Positions 58,059-64,000 of a stretch of DNA of 64,000 nucleotides are shown piece by piece (position 1 is the stretch's first letter; every line of letters begins with the position of its first letter). Source of the DNA: Rhizomys pruinosus (lineage: Eukaryota > Chordata > Mammalia > Rodentia > Spalacidae). The stretch is taken from the NCBI GenBank assembly GCA_009823505.1, contig VZQC01000610.1:220471-284470 (forward strand), in the 5' to 3' direction. A program made the position numbers and the translations under genes. The notes beneath the pieces were generated by a model. The model worked only from the letters and a program-made list of their open reading frames with translations. It was not told the DNA's origin and searched no databases.

Positions 58059-58482
58059 GTGCTCCAGCACCCTCTCAGCTCCGCGCTGAGGGAGTCCTCC
58101 TCATGTCTATAGTGCTTCAGCACCCTCTCAGTTCTGCGCTGAGGGAGTCCTCCTCATGTCTATAGTGCTCCAGCACCCTCTCAGCTCCGTGCTGAGGGAG
58201 TCCTCCTCATGTCTATAGTGCTCCAGCACCCTCTCAGCTCCGTGCTGAGGGAGTCCTTCTCATGTCTATAGTGCTCCAGCACCCTCGCAGCTCTGCGCTG
58301 AGGGAGTCCTTCTCATGTCTATAGTGCTCCAGCACCCTCTCAGCTCCACACTGAGGGAGTCCTCCTTATGTCTATAGTGCTCCAGCACCCTCTCAGCTCT
58401 GCACTGAGGGACTACTCCTCATGTCTATAGTGCTCCAGCACCCTCTCAGCTCCGTGCTGAGGGAGTCCTCTTCATGTGTGTG
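58059..58482 (+). repeat. 53-bp minisatellite, 8 copies
   Basis: Exactly spaced units start at 58059, 58112, 58165, 58218, 58271, 58324, 58377 and 58430. Each contains CCCTCTCAGCTC followed by GCTGAGGGAG, a short inverted repeat able to form a hairpin. Copies differ by a few substitutions, never by length. Confidence 0.97.
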
Positions 58483-58519
58483 CTCTTCTTTTTGTCTAAG
58501 TTTTTACAAGTATTTTTTA

Positions 58520-58732
58520 TTATTTTTTTATTTTATGCACATGAGCTTATTGCCTGTATGTATGTAGTGTCCCTGTGTTTTACAACGTCTGTGGAAGTTG
58601 GAAGGGGGCATCAGATCCCCTGGAACTGCAGTTAGAATGGTTGTTAGCCACCATGTGGGTGCAAACATCTGAACCCAGGTCCTCTATATGACCAGCCAAT
58701 GCTCATGACCAGTGTGCAGTCTCACAAGCCCT
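58520..58732 (-). mobile_element. B2/B3-type SINE, antisense, diverged
   Basis: 'cagatcccctggaactgcag' and 'agccaccatgtgggtgc' are retained; the head is degraded ('agtgtgcagtctcacaagcc'). Confidence 0.82.
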
Positions 58733-58937
58733 GTCTGTGCTCTTCTGGAAGCCTAATTCAAGCAATTACAAACAGTTGTGGGCTGATGTTGGCCCTGAAA
58801 ATGACAGCCTCATGGTTTAATTTTACCTGAATAGCAGTCTTCCAATATTAAGTGTATTTCCTGACCTAGAGAGCATTCCTCCTACTATCTCATACCAGTC
58901 AGTTCTCAATAATGCATGGACTATTATGTAACAACTA

Positions 58938-59092
58938 CAGTTTTTTTTTGTTTTTTTTTTTTTTTTGTCTTTTCGAGACAGGGTCTCCCTGTAGCCTCAG
59001 CTGTCCTGGAACTCACTCTATAGACCAGACTGGCCTTGAACTCACAAAGATCCGCCTGCCTCTGCCTCCCAAGTGCTAGGATTAAAGTATCC
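58938..59092 (-). mobile_element. B1 SINE
   Basis: Antisense B1 with a long T run (58938-58965); the 5' end is truncated after 'aggattaaagta'. Confidence 0.92.
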
Positions 59093-59189
59093 ACAGGCAG
59101 AACCATAGCATTCTGTAAGGAAAGGGGGCATCTGGGAAATAAGATAACTCCTCCCTTCCCAAAAATCTATCATTCTGTTACTCGATCTC

Positions 59190-59502
59190 TTTGAACTGCT
59201 ATAATAAAATACTTGACACTTGAAATTTTATAAACAGAAATTTACCACTCACGGTTCTAGAGGCTTCAAGAACAAGATCAAGGATCAGTAGATTTGGTGC
59301 CTGGTGGGCCTAACTGCTTCTTTCTGTCTTCTTTCTGCAACCACACGTGGCAGGAGGAGGCAAGCAAGTTTCATTTTGGCCTCCTTCCTAAAGAAGCACC
59401 AATCCCATTCATGAGGGCAGCCCTTGCAAAGGTCCCACCCTCTTCATGAAGACTGAGTTTCATCATATAAGTTTTGGGGTGATACCCTTCAGACCATGGC
59501 AT
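59190..59502 (-). mobile_element. MaLR-type LTR (MLT1-like), antisense
   Basis: 'aactgctataataaaatact', 'cactcacggttctagaggc' and the end 'cttcagaccatggca' follow the reversed MaLR LTR order. Confidence 0.65.
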
Positions 59503-59850
59503 GCAGGCAGGGAGCAGTGCAGTTCTAGCCACTGTCCCATGTATGAGATCTCCCTGTCTGGCCCTGACTTCTACTGTTCTCAATGCTGCTACAGAAAACC
59601 TGGGTCTGGTTGGTGTTCAGTGCATCTTGCTTATTTATTGATGTTTCCCTGAAAATTGCAAATACCTGTGACCCAAGCCCAGGAGCTCCCAGAGATCAGA
59701 AAGGGCCACATTTTTTATAAGAAACTGAAGAGCAGGAATTATAACAATTATGGCACAACTTAAATGTAGCTAATGGCTTTTCTTGACACCCAAAATACAA
59801 AGCATTATAACTGTTCTTCACAAATTAATTATAATTATAGAAATCATTAT
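59503..59850. other. Intron, no recognised feature
   Basis: No repeat or exon recognised. Confidence 0.5.
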
Positions 59851-60008
59851 ACCCAAGCCAAGTATAGTGGCTCTTTCCTATAATCCCAACTCCTAAGAAG
59901 GAGAAGTAGGCAGGTCTCTGTGAATTTAAGGGAAGCTTGGTCTACAAAACAAATTTCAAACTAGGCAAAGCTGTGCAGTGCAGCTGTGTCAAAGAAAGAA
60001 AGAAATGA
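59851..60008 (+). mobile_element. Old B1 SINE
   Basis: B1 order is visible ('aagccaagtatagtggctc', 'caggtctctgtgaattt', 'ttggtctacaaa') with many substitutions and a GAAA tail. Confidence 0.78.
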
Positions 60009-61049
60009 TAAATACTATAAGGTAATCCATTAATAAGATAGAATATTACATTGTGTGCAGATCTTTCAATTCTGTTGACATATCTGTTTATGGTCATTGA
60101 TATCTAAAACTTCTTCTGATACTGTTGTCACAAGTCTGTATTTTCAGTGTTTTCAAGTGAAAAGGGTCCTGAACCCCCAACCATTCTGTAGGCTCTGTTA
60201 CTCTGCCCACCTGGAATTCCTGGTTCTCTTCTTTAGTAATAATGGCCACCATCATCAACACCACTCTACTGGGATCCTAACTGAATAGGCCAGTTGTCTC
60301 TGACAGATATGTGACGCCTCCATCCAAGCATGCTTTACTCCCGTCCACCTCTCGAAAAGTAGCACGGAAGTGAGTTAATATGGACCATATGTCATGTGTC
60401 TTGAACTTGAAAGTCACTACTCCATTCTGATTACAAAACTAAGTGGACAAACTGAGAAATCAACAATGCTTCTACGATGTGAGGTCACTGGGCAAGCAAC
60501 TCTCTCCAAAAGTCAAGAGAAACAGATGGATGCAGAGTAGCACAACTTCCTGGAACAGAAACTACCAGTGAAGCTGATGCTGGGGAAGGTAGACCTACTA
60601 CTGAATACATGCCAGAAGCTAGATATGTACCAATGTGAGCATAAAAACTCCAGGGGCAGTGTCAATAGGAGGTATTCATACTTCAGTGGGTTTAACCTCC
60701 GGGGGGTTAGGTGACTCTCATCATAGTTACTGCGATAAAAGAAAAATCTGCCTATGCCTCTGAGAATGGGAGGGGACCATTCTGAAATACACCAGAGAAT
60801 TCTGTTCTTCCTAGAGAGGACTAACGTCAGGAGAAACTAGAAACCAGAGTTCAATGTCTTTGTTTTTTATCAGAGCCAAGCTAACCTAGGGAGAAGTGTT
60901 AACCCAGCCCTGGCCAGCTCTGGCCATACTGGACCCCTGTGAAAAAAGAGATGAAAATCATTGTGAAGTTCACAGTGATGCAGATTCAGGAAAAAAATGA
61001 AACTTAAATCATTGGAGTAAAGTGGGCTTTAGCCCCACTGTCACAGCAG
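60009..61049. other. Intron, no recognised feature
   Basis: About 1 kb without a clear repeat or exon. Confidence 0.5.
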
Positions 61050-61330
61050 CTCTCATACCCAGACATCATGTCTGTCTGCCAAGAAGAGAAATTAGAAGAT
61101 CAACCAGAAAGTAAAAAACAAAGTTTGAAGAGAAAGAACAGGCATCCAAATTAGTCACAGCAGGGATGTTCTAATTAAAAAGTAATTTGGAGCAAGTATA
61201 ATTAATACACTCAGTGTTCTAATAGAGAAATGTAAGGCATGCAAGAACAGATGGGCAATGTAAGGTGAGATCTGGAAATAAAAAACAATAATAATTTTAA
61301 GTGCTAAAGAGCAAATGGAGAATAGTGAAA
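61050..61330 (+). mobile_element. Old L1/HAL1-like ORF1 fragment
   Basis: 'cactcagtgttctaataga' and 'gcaagaacagatgggcaatg' match the ancient L1 ORF1 region in sense direction. Confidence 0.6.
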
Positions 61331-61334
61331 GCAG

Positions 61335-61690
61335 GGGCTGAGGAGACAGCGCGATCAGTAAACGCCTGCAGTCCAGCTAGAGAGAGTGCGTTCTTAACCG
61401 CCCCACCCACTTAAATACAGGTGTGTGCCTGTAGCCTCAGTGCTGGGGGCACAGGAGAAGCAGGGGCAGGCAAATCCCTGAGGTTCATTAGCCAGCCTAA
61501 CTGAACCAGCGAGTTCAGGTTTGGTGAGAGAGCCTGACTCAAAAAAAAAAAAAAAAAAACAAGGTGGGGCATGGTCAAGGAGGATATCTGATGTCCTCTG
61601 GCCTCCACAAAGGTGGATGCGGGCCCATGTGCATGCACACACACACACACATGCACACACACATGCACACGAGTAAACATACATGCCAAA
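61335..61690 (+). mobile_element. Long B2/B3-related SINE
   Basis: Same long type as 43567-43870: head 'ggggctgaggagacagcg', middle 'ctgaggttcattagccagcc', an internal A run (61541-61559) and a CA/ATGCACAC-rich end. Confidence 0.65.
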
Positions 61691-61993
61691 TACAAAGGAA
61701 GAATTTCTGGGTGGGCCTGGGAGGTTTAAAACAAAAGAAAAATCAATAATAGCAAATTCTTCTCAATAAAAATCTTGACTGTAAGTGGTATTAAAATAAA
61801 GGACCAGATGAAGACTGACTGGATTCAATGGGAAGCTCCAACTATCATTTGTCTTCACAAAATTCACTTAACTAAGAAACACATACAAAAGTTGAGAGTC
61901 AATGCAAAGCCTTATGATAAGACATCATAGAAGACATTAAATTGGGTGGGGAGACATGAAAGGAGGTGCGGATAAGGGAGGGATATAAATACC

Positions 61994-62042
61994 ATTATAT
62001 ATTATATTATATTATATTATATTATATTATATTATATTATAT
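61994..62042. repeat. (ATATT)n microsatellite
   Basis: About nine pentanucleotide units inside the L1. Confidence 0.95.
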
Positions 62043-63368
62043 GAAAATCACAAAAATTCAATATAAAAAAGTTTCATTATGTAAAACAAAAACTGAGCAT
62101 AGAAAGCTGTAAGCATCCTACCAAACAAATGGAAGCTGCAAATAAGCTAACTAGGAGTCTCACATCTGATAAAGGAGACTACTCACCAAAACTAGTCAGA
62201 AGAGATAAAAAGGGTCACTACACAATAATAAAAGGAACAATTCATCAAGAGGATACAGGTATTAAAAGTATTTATGAGCCAACTCTTGGAGGTTCCAATT
62301 TCAAAAAATGAATACTAGAAGGCATAAAGGGCCACATAGGTCCTGACATAATGACTGAAGACTTTAGCATCCCACTCTCACATCTACAGAGGATTTCCAA
62401 ACTAAAAATCAGAAAAGAAACTTTAGAGTTAAAGAATGCCACAGATCAACTGCTTTTAATAGTTCTCTACAGAGCAAGCCTTGCAACAGATAGGGATATT
62501 CTTCTCAAGGGCACATAGAATCTTCTCTAAAATTTGTCATATTACCTGCCACAAAGCAAACCCTAAGGCATACAAAATGATTGAAATAATAACGTGAATC
62601 TTGCTGAATCCTAATCAGACCACAGTGGAATAAAACTAAAAACCAATAGCAAGAATAACCTCAGAAAACACACAAATACCTGAAGCCTGAACAATACAGT
62701 TTTAGATGAACAATAGTTCATTGAAAAAAATGAGGAGGACTTTTTTAAGTTGCTAGAGTTAAATAAAAATTGGGTGCACAGCCTGCCAAAACCTCTGGCA
62801 TACAGTCAAGGAATCCTAAGGGAAAGTCTATATCTATAGGTGTTTACATTAAAAAAAAATAAGATATCAAAAAAAGAATGTAATGATATACCTCAAGGCT
62901 CTAGAAAATGAGAAGAAGCAAAATCCGAGTGCAACAGACAGCAAGAAAGACTAGATATGGAAGAAATTAATGCAACAGAAACTCAAAGACAATACACACA
63001 ATTACTCAAAGTTTCAGTTCTTTGGTGAAAAGATTAACAAGGTTGACAAGTCATTACCCAAATTAAACAAAAGAAAGATAGGGAATGACCAAATTGCTAA
63101 AACCAGAACTGAAAAGTGGGTTGTTACAACAGATTCAAAGAAAATCTAAACAATTACTAGGGATTGCTTAGAAAACTTATATTCCAAGAAGTTGGAAAAT
63201 GTAGAAGAAATCACTAAATTTCTAAGTGTATATAACTTACCAATGTTAAATCCAAAAGATAAAACAATTTAAGCAGATCCCATGATCAGCCTGAGTTAGA
63301 AGCATTAATTAAAAGTCTCACCACCCAACAAACAAACAAACAACAACAACAACAACAACAAAAATCCT

Positions 63369-63527
63369 GGCTGGGTGTGGTGGCACACGCCTTTAATCCC
63401 AGCACTCAGGAGGTAGAGGCAGGCAGATCTCTGTGAGTTCAAGGCCAGCCTGGTCTACAGAGCAAGCTTCAGGCCAGCTGGGACTAACGAAGACCCTGCC
63501 TCAAACAGACCAAAAAAAAAAAACAAA
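63369..63527 (+). mobile_element. B1 SINE
   Basis: GGCTGGGTGTGGTGGC head and 'gaccctgcctcaaacagacc' end with an A tail; a (CAA)n stretch precedes it. Confidence 0.93.
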
Positions 63528-64000
63528 AAAACTCAGGACTAGACAGATTCACTGTTGAATTTTACCAAATGTTTAAGGAAGAACTAATACAAACGCTTCT
63601 CTAAATGTTCACTAAAAGAGAAAGGAAAGGAAAGCTACAGATTCAGTCTATAAAGACAGCATTACCTTGATTCCGAAACCAAATAAAGATAACAAAACTA
63701 TACACTGTTTTCCCCCAATGAAATTTCAAATGGCAGAAATTCTTAACAAAATATTTGCTAACTGAATTCAAGAGCTGAATTTAAACTCATACATACACCA
63801 TGACCAAGTTGGTTTCAGCCCAGGGATGTAAGGTTAGTACATATACAAATCAACAACAACAACAACAACAAAAAGAGAGCACTGTTGTTTTGCCTGTCTT
63901 CAGTTCTTACTGGCAAATGCATCTATGCTGTGGCTGCCACTGCTTTTGCCATCCTTCAAAGACATGAGTCACAGCTTTTTAACCCTCCAATATGGACTGA

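Larger units (their letters stand above)
61745..63870 (+). mobile_element. Old L1 ORF2 (endonuclease through RT), + strand
   Basis: ORF2 landmarks in order: 'ggaacaattcatcaagagg' (62232), 'ccacagtggaataaaacta' (62620), 'gttctttggtgaaaag' (63018) and 'accatgaccaagttggtttc' (63796). Frames are broken. A (TATAT)n tract and a B1 interrupt it. Confidence 0.78.

Noticed and set aside
57977..58165. ORF with repeated Ala/Leu/Ser units
   Set aside because: Translation of the 53-bp minisatellite, no start context or splice evidence.
58059..58482. CRISPR array
   Set aside because: The units are contiguous with no spacers and the DNA is rodent; it is a minisatellite.

Overview
This window is nuclear DNA from a muroid rodent. 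It contains B1 (7SL-derived), B2/B3 and B4 (ID+B1) SINEs on both strands, Lx-type L1 3' sequence, rodent-style L1 ORF1/ORF2 remnants, MaLR LTRs and long CA, GA and CT microsatellites. I cannot name the species. The SINE variants differ from the usual mouse consensus, so a non-murine muroid is the most likely guess.

The only gene I can support is acyloxyacyl hydrolase (AOAH) on the + strand, seen as two coding exons at 39893-39988 and 55525-55591. Both have proper splice sites, and the reading phase is compatible across a 15.5 kb intron. They encode consecutive parts of the saposin-B-like domain at the N-terminal end of the mature protein. The exon carrying the signal peptide and the exons of the catalytic domain were not found here. 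None of the other short ORFs looks like a real gene.

Layout. 1-9.5 kb: nested L1s. An old + strand L1 (pieces from 1.8 to 9.5 kb) is split by an antisense L1 at 4.65-8.06 kb, a B4, B1s and an unidentified 0.6 kb block, and an antisense L1 5' half lies at its left. 9.5-16.6 kb: old L1/HAL1-like pieces, SINEs and an Lx 3' end. 16.9-24.26 kb: a repeat-rich segment arranged as a large palindrome around a single N (21277), probably a gap-fill artefact. 24.3-31.2 kb: mostly sequence free of recognisable repeats. 31.2-31.6 kb: a rodent DNA-transposon-like repeat. 32.26-38.86 kb: two noisy tandem copies of a 3.2-3.4 kb segment bounded by single Ns, each containing a degenerate interstitial telomeric (TTAGGG) block. 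38.4-64 kb: the AOAH exons in introns full of SINEs, MaLR LTRs, old L1, an 11-bp G-rich minisatellite just past the second exon and a 53-bp minisatellite.

Most notable for follow-up: (1) a dimeric SINE made of a B2 head fused to a B1, present twice (5331-5580 and 53311-53575) with the same junction, each flanked by target-site duplications that enclose the whole dimer, so it seems to have moved as one unit; (2) the interstitial telomeric block; (3) two assembly anomalies marked by single Ns; (4) a B2 and a G-run minisatellite that closely bracket the small second AOAH exon.
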